A stretch of 64,000 bases of DNA, taken from NCBI RefSeq assembly GCF_029537375.1, contig NZ_CP120679.1:680001-744000 (forward strand). Reading direction: 5' to 3'. Shown here one piece after another: positions 44,550 to 60,158 of the stretch (position 1 is its first letter; each line of letters begins with the position of its first letter). Both the position numbers and the translations under genes were made by a program. The stretch comes from Bacillus sp. HSf4 (lineage in GTDB: Bacteria; Bacillota; Bacilli; Bacillales; Bacillaceae). Under the pieces are notes generated by a model. It searched no databases. It worked only from the letters and a program-made list of their open reading frames with translations, and was not told the DNA's origin.

Positions 44550-45932
44550 ATGTCTGGCAAACGGTCATGGCGATGGATCAATGTATTGATTTTTTTAGCG
44601 ATATTCATAGGTTTTGCGGGGTACTCTTTCAACCATGTGTCAAGCAATGAAGAGGCCCCTCCCCCTAAGCCGAAAAAAGACCCAGATTATTCGGATATCG
44701 AGATCGGATCATTCGTCAGCGACAGTGAACAAGAGAGATATGCGATCCATTACCCCATCTTTCATATCAAAGCGATCGATGACAAGCTGAAAGGCTATGT
44801 CAAAGATGAACTGAGCCGCTTCAAAAAAGACAGCGCAAGTGCGCGGTCTCGGAATGAAGACGGTCCGTTCGAATTGAATATCAAGTATAAGATTGTCTAT
44901 TACACAAAACAAACGGCTGCAATTGTGCTGAATGAATACATAGAAAGCGGCGGAGCGCCGGGAAAAACGACCATCAAAACGTTCAACGCCGATTTGAAGC
45001 AAAAAAAATGTCTCGCACTTCATGACCTTTTTATAGATGATGCCGGGTTTTTGAACAGAATTTCCGGCATTGTCTATCAACAATTGAAAAATGACCATCC
45101 CGCAGCTGATGATGCACTGCTGAAAAAAGGGACAAGCCCCCTTGAACAAAACTTCAGCCGTTTCGCCTTGCTTGAGAACGACATCGAATTCTATTTTGGC
45201 AAGGAGCAAACAGGTGTTGAGCAGTCTGTTAAAATCAAAAAAGAATGGTTGAAAGATATATTAAAAGATCAATATCGAGAAGGAAAAAAGAATCGCGTTG
45301 ATAACAAGCAAAAGCAGGAGGCCATCCCTCTGCCAAAAGAAGCGAAAGTCAATCCTGATGAAAAAGTGATTGCCCTGACATTTGACGACGGCCCGAACCC
45401 GTCTTCAACAAACAAAGTATTGGATGCTTTAAAGAAATATGAAGGGCATGCGACATTTTTCGTGCTGGGCAGCAGAGCTCAAGTCTATCCGGAAACGATC
45501 ACAAGGATGATGAGAGAAGGGAATGAAGTCGGCAATCACTCGTGGGATCATCCATTGTTGACGAGGCTTACGAATGATAAGGCATATAAGGAAATCGACG
45601 ACACACAGCAGGTGATTGAAAACATTAGCGGTCACACACCGACCCGCTTAAGGCCGCCCTACGGCGGTGTGAATGACTCCGTCCGGGGACTGACGGGGCT
45701 CTCCATCACGCTTTGGGATGTTGATCCTGAAGATTGGAAGGTCAAAAATAAGCAAAAAATCGTCAATCGTGTGATGAGTCAAGCTGGAGATGGAAAAATC
45801 ATCCTGATGCATGATATTTATCAAACGTCCGCCGATGCTGCCGAGGAGATTATCAGAAGGTTGAAGCGGCAAGGCTATCAATTGGTGACTGTTTCACAGC
45901 TGGAGAAAGTGAAAAAGCAAAGGGAACAATGA
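44550..45932 (+). CDS. pdaC: Peptidoglycan/chitooligosaccharide deacetylase PdaC
   Basis: 460-aa membrane-anchored deacetylase. After an N-terminal helix (about residues 10-28) comes a DUF4163/DUF3298 module to about residue 230, then a NodB domain. The NodB metal and catalytic motifs are clear: TFDDGPN at 277-283, HSWDH at 330-334, and RPPYGG near 370. The layout is that of B. subtilis PdaC (YjeA), which removes acetyl groups from MurNAc and lowers lysozyme sensitivity. AGGAGAG precedes the ATG by 10 bases. Confidence 0.9.
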   Translation: MSGKRSWRWINVLIFLAIFIGFAGYSFNHVSSNEEAPPPKPKKDPDYSDIEIGSFVSDSEQERYAIHYPIFHIKAIDDKLKGYVKDELSRFKKDSASARSRNEDGPFELNIKYKIVYYTKQTAAIVLNEYIESGGAPGKTTIKTFNADLKQKKCLALHDLFIDDAGFLNRISGIVYQQLKNDHPAADDALLKKGTSPLEQNFSRFALLENDIEFYFGKEQTGVEQSVKIKKEWLKDILKDQYREGKKNRVDNKQKQEAIPLPKEAKVNPDEKVIALTFDDGPNPSSTNKVLDALKKYEGHATFFVLGSRAQVYPETITRMMREGNEVGNHSWDHPLLTRLTNDKAYKEIDDTQQVIENISGHTPTRLRPPYGGVNDSVRGLTGLSITLWDVDPEDWKVKNKQKIVNRVMSQAGDGKIILMHDIYQTSADAAEEIIRRLKRQGYQLVTVSQLEKVKKQREQ

Positions 45933-45960
45933 AAGTGCTGCAGCGGCACTTTCTTTTTTT
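45931..45960 (+). terminator. Terminator of pdaC
   Basis: GAAAGTGC (45931-45938) pairs with GCACTTTC (45946-45953) and runs into seven T residues. The arm starts at the pdaC stop. Confidence 0.88.
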
Positions 45961-45985
45961 TAGCAAAATATAGGGAAAATGATAT

Positions 45986-46014
45986 TTGTTAAATATTCTA
46001 AAAATTTGTAAAAT
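45986..46014 (+). promoter_or_regulatory. SigA promoter of the alpha-amylase gene
   Basis: TTGTTA (45986-45991), 17 bases, TAAAAT (46009-46014). The spacing and -35 match the classical amyL promoter as I remember it. I find no convincing cre in the 45 bases between it and the start. Confidence 0.75.
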
Positions 46015-46040
46015 GACTTTTGTGATTAAACAGGCTGTAA

Positions 46041-47606
<1,566 letters not shown>

Positions 47607-47616
47607 AAAGAGAATG

Positions 47617-47649
47617 GGGCAGATTTCCTTGAGGAAATCTGCTTTTTTA
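47617..47649 (+). terminator. Terminator of amyL
   Basis: GCAGATTTCC (47619-47628) pairs with GGAAATCTGC (47633-47642) around TTGA, followed by seven T residues. Confidence 0.92.
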
Positions 47650-47758
47650 TTTCCCGTGTTTCATAAAATCCCGCTGATTCCATCTTATAATATTGTTATC
47701 AGTTCCGAAAATCGGATTGCTGACAGTTTGAATAGCTCAAAAATAAGGCGGGGATAAA

Positions 47759-48709
47759 ATGGCAACATTGTCGGATGTGGCAAAGAGAGCAAATGTATCA
47801 AAAATGACGGTGTCGCGGGTGATCAATCATCCTGAGACGGTGACGGATGAATTGAAAGAGCTGGTCCATTCCGCGATGAAAGAGCTGAACTATATACCAA
47901 ACTATGCGGCAAGGGCGCTCGTGCAAAACAGAACACAGGTTGTAAAACTATTGATTTTAGAAGAAATGGATACGACAGAACCTTATTATATGAATCTATT
48001 GACTGGTATCAGCCGGGAGCTGGACCGCCATCATTATGCATTGCAGCTTGTAACAAGGAAATCTCTCAACATCGGCCAATGTGACGGCATTATCGCCACA
48101 GGCTTGAGAAGGGCGGATTATGAAGGGCTCATCAAAGCATTTGAAAAACCGGTCGTCGTGTTCGGCCAAAATGAAATGGGCTATGATTTTATCGATGTGA
48201 ACAATGAAAAAGGAGCGTTTATGGCAACCCGCCATGTCATCGGGCTGGGGGCGCGCGATGTTGTCTTTTTCGGTATTGATTTGGACGAACCTTTTGAACG
48301 ATCAAGGGAGAAAGGCTATTTAGAGGCGATGAAAGGATGCTCAGGCCAGGCGAATATTGTCCGGATGGAAAACAGTTCGAAAAAAGCTGAACGCTGTGCG
48401 AGAGAAGTGCTGCCAGCCTTGGGCAGTCCGGCTGCGGTCGTCTGCGCTTCCGATCGAATCGCGATCGGCGTGATCCGGGCGGTGCAGGCGCTTGGCAAAA
48501 GAATACCGGAAGATGTTCTGGTCACCGGGTTTGACGGTGTTTTTCTTGACCGCATCTCTTCGCCCCGCTTGACAACGGTCAGACAGCCTGTGGTCGAAAT
48601 GGGTGAGGCTTGTGCGGCAACTTTGCTGAAAAAAATAAATGAGGACGGCGCCGTCCAGGGCAATCAATTTTTTGAGCCGGAGCTCATCGTGCGCGAGTCG
48701 ACTTTGTAA
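47759..48709 (+). CDS. mdxR: LacI family maltodextrin regulator MdxR
   Basis: 316-aa LacI-type regulator with an N-terminal helix-turn-helix and hinge (TLSDVAKRANVSKMTVSRVIN) and a periplasmic-binding-like effector domain (ASDRIAIGVIRA, TGFDG). It has the size and position of B. subtilis MdxR (YvdE), which controls maltose/maltodextrin use. GGCGGGGAT precedes the ATG. The likely operators are the TGTTACCG-type palindromes at 48721 and 50584. Confidence 0.9.
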   Translation: MATLSDVAKRANVSKMTVSRVINHPETVTDELKELVHSAMKELNYIPNYAARALVQNRTQVVKLLILEEMDTTEPYYMNLLTGISRELDRHHYALQLVTRKSLNIGQCDGIIATGLRRADYEGLIKAFEKPVVVFGQNEMGYDFIDVNNEKGAFMATRHVIGLGARDVVFFGIDLDEPFERSREKGYLEAMKGCSGQANIVRMENSSKKAERCAREVLPALGSPAAVVCASDRIAIGVIRAVQALGKRIPEDVLVTGFDGVFLDRISSPRLTTVRQPVVEMGEACAATLLKKINEDGAVQGNQFFEPELIVRESTL

Positions 48710-48720
48710 GCGTCTCATTC

Positions 48721-48734
48721 TGTTACCGTTAACA
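48721..48734 (+). promoter_or_regulatory. MdxR operator upstream of the cyclomaltodextrinase gene
   Basis: TGTTACCGTTAACA, a LacI-type palindrome with central CG and one mismatch between its halves. A perfect version lies at 50584-50597. Confidence 0.7.
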
Positions 48735-48806
48735 AGCTGAAAATGATTGTTCCTCAGATTTCACCATGATAATTTCAACATATGAAATGGAAAAGGGGGA
48801 GTCATG

Positions 48807-50579
48807 ATGGAGTATGCAGCGATTCATCATCAGCCGTTCAGCTCTGATGCTTATGCTTATGACGGGAGGAGAGTGCATATTAAGATCCGCACCAAAAAAG
48901 GCGATGCCAAGCAGGTCCGCCTCATCTGGGGAGACCCTTATCAATATGTGGAAGAAAAAGGAGTCGGCAGGTGGGCGGCAGAGGAGATGCAGATGAAGAA
49001 AATCGCCGCGACAGATTTGCATGATTATTGGTTTGCGGAAGTGGCGCCGCCGTATCGGCGCCTGCAATATGCTTTTGTACTAACAGACGCTGATCATGAA
49101 GACGTCTTTTACGGCAGCTCAGGCGTACATCCATATCATGAAAAAACGCTTGAGACGATCCAGCACTTTTTTAAATTCCCATTTGTCCATGAGGTCGATG
49201 CGTTTCAAGCACCTGAATGGGTCAAATCAACGATTTGGTATCAAATTTTTCCGGAGCGCTTTGCCAACGCTAGAGACGACCTATCACCGGAAAACGTGCT
49301 GCCGTGGGGAAGCAAAGAGCCCGGTGTCAATGATTTTTTCGGCGGGGATTTGCAGGGAATCATCGATAAGCTTGATTATTTGGAGGATTTGGGTGTGAAC
49401 GGCATCTATTTGACGCCGGTTTTTTCCGCACCTTCCAATCATAAATACGATACATTGGATTATTACACCATCGACCCGCATTTTGGGGATGCCGAGCTTT
49501 TTCGCACATTGGTCGACGGCCTTCATCAGCGGGGGATGAAGATCATGCTGGATGCCGTTTTTAACCATATTGGCAGCGCGTCGATGCAGTGGCAGGATGT
49601 TTTGAAAAATGGTGAGCAATCCCGCTACAAGGACTGGTTCCATATTCATTCCTTTCCTGTCAAAGAAGACAATTATGATCGTTTTGCCTTTACGCCGGAC
49701 ATGCCGAAACTGAATACGGCCAATCCGGAAGTCCAGGCATATCTGCTCGATATCGCGCTGTATTGGATTCGCGAATTTGACATCGACGGCTGGCGCTTGG
49801 ATGTGGCCAATGAAGTGGATCACGCTTTCTGGAAGACATTCCGGCAAGCGGTAACCGCTGAAAAGCCCGACGTTTATATTTTAGGAGAGATCTGGCATCA
49901 GGCCGACCCTTGGCTTAGAGGAGACGAATTTCACGCGGTGATGAATTATCCTTTCACAGAGCCGATGATTGAATATTTTGCGGATCGCCGCATGACTGCC
50001 TCGCAAATGGCGAGCCGCCTCAACGCGCATTTGATGAGCGGAATGCAGCAGGTCAATGAATCGATGTTTAACCTGCTTGACAGTCATGATACAAAACGGA
50101 TTTTGACAAGGTGCGGTGATGATGAGAAAAAGGTGCGGTCTTTATTGGCGTTTATGTTTGCCCAGACGGGTTCGCCATGCATCTATTACGGTACGGAAAT
50201 CGGCCTTGACGGGGGAAATGATCCATTATGCCGGAAGTGCATGATATGGGAAGTAGAAAAGCAAAATCAAGCGATGCTTAAGTTTATGAAGCGGCTCATC
50301 GCTTTGCGAAAACAGGAGCATCAACTCCTGACGTATGGAAGACTTGAGTGGGACATCCTTGATGATCAACACGATTTTTTCAGCTTTTTGCGGACTGACG
50401 GCGAGAGAAAATTGATTTATTTCTTTAATCAGGGGACAGCGGCCCGCCATGTCAGTTTAAAAGATTTGGAGATCAACAGCGCTTGGAAAATCTATGATGC
50501 CTGGACAGAGAAGACGCTTAACCACAGTGATGAGATTGCCGTTCATCCGGGAGAATTTTTTATTTTGGGCGCGGGGTAA
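48807..50579 (+). CDS. Cyclomaltodextrinase / neopullulanase, GH13_20
   Basis: 590-aa cytosolic enzyme (YvdF/BbmA type) that opens cyclodextrins and hydrolyses maltodextrins, pullulan and acarbose-like substrates mainly to maltose. An N-terminal dimerisation domain (to about residue 120) precedes the barrel. Catalytic motifs: GWRLDVANEVD, LGEIWHQ and LLDSHDTKR. There is no signal peptide. The second of two ATGs (48807) is chosen because GGGGGA ends 6 bases upstream and B. subtilis YvdF starts MEYAAIHHQ. Operators lie before and after the gene. Confidence 0.88.
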   Translation: MEYAAIHHQPFSSDAYAYDGRRVHIKIRTKKGDAKQVRLIWGDPYQYVEEKGVGRWAAEEMQMKKIAATDLHDYWFAEVAPPYRRLQYAFVLTDADHEDVFYGSSGVHPYHEKTLETIQHFFKFPFVHEVDAFQAPEWVKSTIWYQIFPERFANARDDLSPENVLPWGSKEPGVNDFFGGDLQGIIDKLDYLEDLGVNGIYLTPVFSAPSNHKYDTLDYYTIDPHFGDAELFRTLVDGLHQRGMKIMLDAVFNHIGSASMQWQDVLKNGEQSRYKDWFHIHSFPVKEDNYDRFAFTPDMPKLNTANPEVQAYLLDIALYWIREFDIDGWRLDVANEVDHAFWKTFRQAVTAEKPDVYILGEIWHQADPWLRGDEFHAVMNYPFTEPMIEYFADRRMTASQMASRLNAHLMSGMQQVNESMFNLLDSHDTKRILTRCGDDEKKVRSLLAFMFAQTGSPCIYYGTEIGLDGGNDPLCRKCMIWEVEKQNQAMLKFMKRLIALRKQEHQLLTYGRLEWDILDDQHDFFSFLRTDGERKLIYFFNQGTAARHVSLKDLEINSAWKIYDAWTEKTLNHSDEIAVHPGEFFILGAG

Positions 50580-50583
50580 ATTC

Positions 50584-50597
50584 TGTTACCGGTAACA
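50584..50597 (+). promoter_or_regulatory. MdxR operator upstream of mdxE
   Basis: TGTTACCGGTAACA, a perfect 14-base palindrome directly after the cyclomaltodextrinase stop and 14 bases before the mdxE -35. Confidence 0.8.
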
Positions 50598-50610
50598 ATC
50601 GTGAAAGCTA

Positions 50611-50640
50611 TTGTAACCGCTTTCGGAAGCGCCTTACAAT
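50611..50640 (+). promoter_or_regulatory. mdxE promoter with cre site
   Basis: -35 TTGTAA (50611-50616), 18 bases, -10 TACAAT (50635-50640). TGTAACCGCTTTCG at 50612-50625 matches the cre consensus except for the last base and covers the -35, so CcpA binding should repress. Confidence 0.72.
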
Positions 50641-50672
50641 TGGATTAGATTCTTGATAGGAGGGGGAAAAAG

Positions 50673-51926
50673 ATGACACATTTCAAAAAAGGTTTTGCCT
50701 TAATGCTGGCCTCAGTCCTGACATTCGGCCTTTCCGCCTGCTCGGGTTCAAAAGAAGCGGCAAGCTCTGATGGGAAAAAGGTGCTGACGGTGTCTGTTGA
50801 AGAAACATATAAAGAATATGTTGAAAGCATCAAAACAGATTTTGAGAAAGAGAATGATGTGAAGGTAAAGATTGTTGAAAAACCGATGTTTGATCAGCTG
50901 GAAGCACTTCCTCTTGATGGACCGGCGGGCAATGCGCCTGATGTCATGCTCGCGGCGTACGACCGTATCGGCGGTCTTGGACAGCAGGGGCACCTGCTCG
51001 ACATCAAACCGTCCGACACGAAAAGCTTTGCTGAGAAAGACATGCGCCAGGTGACGATCGACGGGAAAATTTACGGCATTCCGCTCGTCATTGAAACGCT
51101 TGTCTTATATTACAACAAAGACTTGTTAAAAACGCCGCCGAAAACATTTCAGGACCTTGAAAAGCTTACGGATGATCAGCGGTTTGCCTTCGCTTCGGAA
51201 AAAGGAAAATCAACCGCATTTCTGGCGAAGTGGACCGATTTTTATATGTCATACGGCTTGCTGGCCGGATATGGCGGATATGTGTTCGGCAAAAATGGTG
51301 CCGATGCCAAAGACATCGGCTTGAACAACAAAGGATCTGTAGAAGGTGTGGAGTACGCGGAAAAATGGTTTAAAACATATTGGCCGAAAGGCATGCAGGA
51401 CAATTCGAGCGCCGACGATTTTATTCAGCAGACCTTTATGGACGGCAAAGCAGCGGCAGTCATCGGCGGACCGTGGTCGGCCGCCAATTATAAAGAGGCC
51501 GGTTTGAACTACGGGGCGGTCAAAATTCCGACATTGCCAAATGGAAAAGAATATGCTCCGTTTGCCGGCGGGAAAGGCTGGGTGGCTTCAAAATATACAA
51601 AAGAGCCCGAGCTCGCTCAAAAATGGCTTGAATATGCGGCAAACGATCAAAACGCCTATGTTTTTTATGAAAAGACAAACGAGGTTCCGGCCAACTTAGC
51701 CGCGAGGATGAAAGCGGACAAGCAAAAAGATGAGCTGACCTCAGCCGTCATTCAGCAGTATGAAACTGCGACGCCGACCCCGAATATTCCGGAAATGGCC
51801 GAAGTATGGACGGGAGCGGAAAGCTTGATATTTGATGCAGCTTCCGGCAAAAAATCTGCGCAGCAGTCAGCGGATGATGCTGTAAAGGTCATGAAAGCAA
51901 ATATTAAAGAGAAATATGTGAAATAA
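50673..51926 (+). CDS. mdxE: Maltodextrin-binding lipoprotein MdxE
   Basis: 417-aa solute-binding protein of the MalE type. The lipobox LSAC places the lipidated Cys at residue 23. The fold motifs (DVMLAAYDRIGGLGQQGHL, YGIPLVIETLVLYYNKD, AAAVIGGPWSAANY) are those of maltodextrin receptors. It feeds the MdxF-MdxG permease; the ATPase (MsmX in B. subtilis) is encoded elsewhere. A GGAGGGGG ribosome site precedes the start. Confidence 0.92.
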   Translation: MTHFKKGFALMLASVLTFGLSACSGSKEAASSDGKKVLTVSVEETYKEYVESIKTDFEKENDVKVKIVEKPMFDQLEALPLDGPAGNAPDVMLAAYDRIGGLGQQGHLLDIKPSDTKSFAEKDMRQVTIDGKIYGIPLVIETLVLYYNKDLLKTPPKTFQDLEKLTDDQRFAFASEKGKSTAFLAKWTDFYMSYGLLAGYGGYVFGKNGADAKDIGLNNKGSVEGVEYAEKWFKTYWPKGMQDNSSADDFIQQTFMDGKAAAVIGGPWSAANYKEAGLNYGAVKIPTLPNGKEYAPFAGGKGWVASKYTKEPELAQKWLEYAANDQNAYVFYEKTNEVPANLAARMKADKQKDELTSAVIQQYETATPTPNIPEMAEVWTGAESLIFDAASGKKSAQQSADDAVKVMKANIKEKYVK

Positions 51927-51966
51927 AGCGGCGGGTTAGCGTCCGGAAGAATAGAGGGCGAAAAAC

Positions 51967-53274
51967 ATGAACATAGACGACACACGTGCAAAACAAAGGC
52001 GAAAAGCGGGGCTTTTATCGATCATTCCAGGGGCCGGACAGATTGCCAATCGGCAGCTGTCAAAAGGAATCCTTTTTCTGGCCGTCACAGTGCTGTTTGC
52101 TTGTGAATTAGGGGTATTCGGCATCGACGCGCTGATCGGCTTATTGACTTTGGGAAGCGTCCCTGGGGAAGACCACTCGTTGTTTCTGTTGATAGAAGGC
52201 ACTCTGCAATTGATTGTGACACTGATTTTTCTGATGTTCTACATCTTTAATATTTATGATGCGCAAAAAACGGCTGCAATGAAGGCGGCGGGATTGAAGG
52301 TCAGCCAAACAGCGCGGGACATGATCCGGAATCTGGGGGATAAAGGGTTCCCATATTTATTTACATTGCCGGCATATATCATGATGGTGTTTGTGATTAT
52401 TTTTCCGGTCCTGGTCACCCTGTTTGTCGCGTTTACAAACTATGATTTTTACCATATTCCGCCTGCAAGCCTCATTGACTGGGTGGGATTTAAAAACTTC
52501 CTGAACGTCTTTTTCCTTGGCTCCTATCGGGAGACATTCTTCGATGTGCTGAGCTGGACCGTGATCTGGACGATCTGTGCGACAACACTGCAAATTGTCC
52601 TTGGCATCGTGACGGCCCTTATCGTCAATCAGGATTTTATTAAAGGCAGGCGGATGTTTCGAATCATCTTCTTGCTCCCGTGGGCTGTCCCGGCTTTTAT
52701 TACGATCATGAGTTTTTCCAACATTTTCAACGACAGCATAGGCGCTATGAACGCGCAAGTCATTCCGCTTTTGAATCAGCTTCCGTTTGTGGAGCTTCCG
52801 GCAGCCCCGTGGAAAACCGACCCGTTTTGGACGAAGACGGCCCTGATTATGATCCAGACATGGCTTGGATTTCCGTACATTTATGTCATGGTAACAGGTG
52901 TGCTTCAGGCGATTCCGGGCGAGCTTTATGAAGCGGCAAAGATTGACGGTGCGTCATTTCTCCAGCGTTTTCGGCACATCACATTGCCGATGATTTTATT
53001 TGCGACCGCACCCGTGATGATCACCCAGTATACGTTTAATTTCAATAACTTTTCGATCATCTATTTGTTCAATGAGGGAGGACCGGGCAGCGCGGGAGCC
53101 GGTGCAGGATCAACCGATATTTTGATCTCCTGGATCTATAAGCTGACAACAGGCACCTCCCCGCAATATTCGGTTGCGGCCGCAGTCACATTGCTGATTT
53201 CTTTCATTGTCATCGGCGTTTCCCTGATTGCGTTTAAGAAATCGAATGCCTTTGGCAATGAGGAGGTCATGTAG
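51967..53274 (+). CDS. mdxF: Maltodextrin ABC permease MdxF
   Basis: 435-aa MalF-type permease with about eight membrane helices, including an extra N-terminal pair (residues 20-90). The ABC-permease EAA loop is visible as GELYEAAKIDGASFLQRFRHI near residue 320. It pairs with MdxG, whose start codon directly follows its stop. Confidence 0.93.
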   Translation: MNIDDTRAKQRRKAGLLSIIPGAGQIANRQLSKGILFLAVTVLFACELGVFGIDALIGLLTLGSVPGEDHSLFLLIEGTLQLIVTLIFLMFYIFNIYDAQKTAAMKAAGLKVSQTARDMIRNLGDKGFPYLFTLPAYIMMVFVIIFPVLVTLFVAFTNYDFYHIPPASLIDWVGFKNFLNVFFLGSYRETFFDVLSWTVIWTICATTLQIVLGIVTALIVNQDFIKGRRMFRIIFLLPWAVPAFITIMSFSNIFNDSIGAMNAQVIPLLNQLPFVELPAAPWKTDPFWTKTALIMIQTWLGFPYIYVMVTGVLQAIPGELYEAAKIDGASFLQRFRHITLPMILFATAPVMITQYTFNFNNFSIIYLFNEGGPGSAGAGAGSTDILISWIYKLTTGTSPQYSVAAAVTLLISFIVIGVSLIAFKKSNAFGNEEVM

Positions 53275-54126
53275 ATGAAGGGAATGTTCAAAAATGCGCG
53301 GACCGCAAGGATGCTGAACAAAATCTGGACCTATTTCTTTTTAGCGATGTTAAGCATTGTCATTATATACCCGCTGGTGATCACGGCATCATCTGCCTTT
53401 CGACCGGGAAATGTGGCCGCTTTCAAGCTCGATTTTTCGGGCCCGTGGACATTGGACCATTTTAGGCGGCTGTTTGCAGATACGCTTTATCCCAATTGGT
53501 ACGGCAATACACTTGTGATCGCGCTGTCGGTCATGATTCTCCAGGTCACGATCGTGACGCTTGCCGGCTATACGTACAGCCGTTACAGGTTTCGCGGTAG
53601 AAAAAAAAGCCTTGTCTTCTTTTTGATTATTCAAATGGTGCCGACGATGGCGGCATTGACCGCTTTTTACGTCCTGGCGATGCTGATCGGCGCGCTTGAC
53701 CAGTTCTGGTTTTTAACGGCGATCTATATCGGCGGGGGCATTCCGATGAACACATGGCTGATGAAAGGCTATTTTGACACGGTTCCGAGAGAAATCGATG
53801 AAGCCGCCCGGATCGATGGAGCGGGGCACTTGCGAATCTTTGCTTCGGTTGTTCTGCCCCTTGTCAAACCGATGCTTGCGGTGCAGGCGCTATGGGCGTT
53901 TATGGGGCCGTTCGGCGACTATTTGCTGGCAAAGTTTTTGCTTCGCTCTCCGGAAAGTCTGACCATCGCCGTAGGGCTGCAGTCGTTCATATCAAACCCG
54001 CAGCAGCAAAAAGTCGCGCTGTTTGCGGCAGGGGCGATCCTTGCGGCACTGCCGATCTGCATCTTGTTCTTTTTTCTCCAAAAGAACTTTGTGTCCGGGC
54101 TGACCACCGGCGGAACGAAGGGATGA
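53275..54126 (+). CDS. mdxG: Maltodextrin ABC permease MdxG
   Basis: 283-aa MalG-type permease with six helices and the EAA loop [19 protein letters not shown] near residue 172. Its start codon abuts the mdxF stop with no gap, and the next gene follows 4 bases after its end, so translation is probably coupled. Confidence 0.93.
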   Translation: MKGMFKNARTARMLNKIWTYFFLAMLSIVIIYPLVITASSAFRPGNVAAFKLDFSGPWTLDHFRRLFADTLYPNWYGNTLVIALSVMILQVTIVTLAGYTYSRYRFRGRKKSLVFFLIIQMVPTMAALTAFYVLAMLIGALDQFWFLTAIYIGGGIPMNTWLMKGYFDTVPREIDEAARIDGAGHLRIFASVVLPLVKPMLAVQALWAFMGPFGDYLLAKFLLRSPESLTIAVGLQSFISNPQQQKVALFAAGAILAALPICILFFFLQKNFVSGLTTGGTKG

Positions 54127-54130
54127 TCCG

Positions 54131-54992
54131 ATGGGAAATCTGCAACATGACCGCTTGATCATTCGTTTCCTGAAAGCCGCGGCATCTCCGACAGGCGTCT
54201 GCCGCTACAGGAATACATTCAGCTGGCTGCACATCACCTTTTTATTTCTGTTTTTGAGCGGCTGCCTGATGGTGCCGTTTGCCGTTTCCTTCATGAAAAT
54301 GGAGCGCTTCAATGTCGGACTTTTCATGCCGTCTGTTGTTCAAAAGAGTGATCAGGCATTTGCCGAACAATTAAAAGGATATCAATTCAGAAACGGAAAA
54401 CTGACAGGCGGGGCCGATTTGTATCGGATAGAAAAAGGAGGCGCTTTGCTGGCGGTCGATCTGAAACACGAGGTTAAAACGAGCGGTGAAAATGGGCGCC
54501 TGAAGGTGGAAGGCTATCAAAACGCGATTGTTTTTCAGGCTGATCATCTGATCATCAGTGATCAAAACGGAACGGGTTTTTCCATCCGCTATGTGAAAGA
54601 GGATGTCCGGCTGAGTGATCTGAATGTCTTTGATTTAAAGACGTTGCTTGGAACATTGTGGTTTGCCCAATATAAGCCGATGATCATGATGCTGGCCTAT
54701 TCGGTGATCTTCATCGTTGCGCTTTTTTTGACGGGAGTTCTCACCGGAGGCATCTGGATCACAAAAAAATCAAAAATGACCGGCATCGCGTCATTCAAGG
54801 AAGCAGCCGCGGCGGCGGTTTGCGGATCGGCGCTTCCGGCATTTGCCGCCGCGGTGTTCGGCATGATTCATTTTGATTTCATCGCCGTGCTGCTGATCTA
54901 TTCGTGCAGCACCGCCTTGATGATTTCTTTCATCTTCCGGCATTTGTCCAAAACCCGCCATCAAAACGAAAATTTACAGTCAGGAGGAAATC

Positions 54993-55015
<23 letters not shown>
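54131..55015 (+). CDS. yvdJ: DUF1189 membrane protein YvdJ
   Basis: 294-aa protein with five predicted helices: one near residues 34-55 followed by a large extracytoplasmic domain (about 60-175), then four in the C-terminal half. It belongs to the DUF1189 family, found in maltodextrin operons of Bacillus. Its role is unknown; it may assist MdxEFG. The 3' end overlaps mdxK by 23 bases. Confidence 0.85.
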
Positions 55016-59636
<4,621 letters not shown>

Positions 59637-59675
59637 AGGGGAATGAAGGAAGCAAAGAGAAGCATAAATGACGAA

Positions 59676-59720
59676 GAAAGACCGCTGTTTTCGGATCGTT
59701 TCCGGCCGGCGGTCTTTTTG
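59676..59720 (+). terminator. Terminator of the mdx operon
   Basis: AAAGACCGC (59677-59685) pairs with GCGGTCTTT (59709-59717), with an inner CGG/CCG pairing, then T residues. Confidence 0.85.
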
Positions 59721-59847
59721 ACAAATGACTGGAAAGTAAATAAAAGTGAAGCGGTTCAACAGTCTCGAGACATTTCTCGCCCATACGGATGACCATCAAA
59801 GGGGTTGAAAGCTCTTCTCTTTATGGGAAGATCGGGAGCCTGTTTCA

Positions 59848-60030
59848 ATGGCGAAAAAGACAAGACTGACGCAAAACGGCGTTACCGTCAATCTCGTTTT
59901 TAGACCGCAAAAAAGGTTATGCCTCATCTTGTATGGCGGCGCTCGAGCAAGGCGCTGTTTATATACCGATCAGGACAATCCGACTTCCAATAACATATAT
60001 CAGGAGATCGGCTACCGGCCTGTGCTTTTG
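59848..60030 (+). pseudogene. Remnant of a GNAT acetyltransferase
   Basis: Pieces in two frames look like the end of a GNAT protein: KTRLTQNGVTVNLVFRPQ, then GYASSCMAALEQ after a shift near 59910, then LYTDQDNPTSNNIYQEIGYRPV back in the first frame. The middle is shortened and the N-terminal half is missing. It is not functional. Confidence 0.65.
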
Positions 60031-60037
60031 ACGACAA

Positions 60038-60070
60038 ACAGCCCCATCAAACATGATGAGGCTGTCTTTT
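60038..60070 (+). terminator. Terminator behind the GNAT remnant
   Basis: ACAGCCCCATCA (60038-60049) pairs with TGATGAGGCTGT (60054-60065), followed by CTTTT. It may be all that keeps the transcript unit of the remnant recognisable. Confidence 0.8.
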
Positions 60071-60158
60071 AATTGTCGGTTTTCAATTTTACAAATGTCC
60101 GTTTGCCGGCAGGTTCAAGCCCTTTTTGTACAACGGTACAAAGAGCCGGCCGCTTTTG

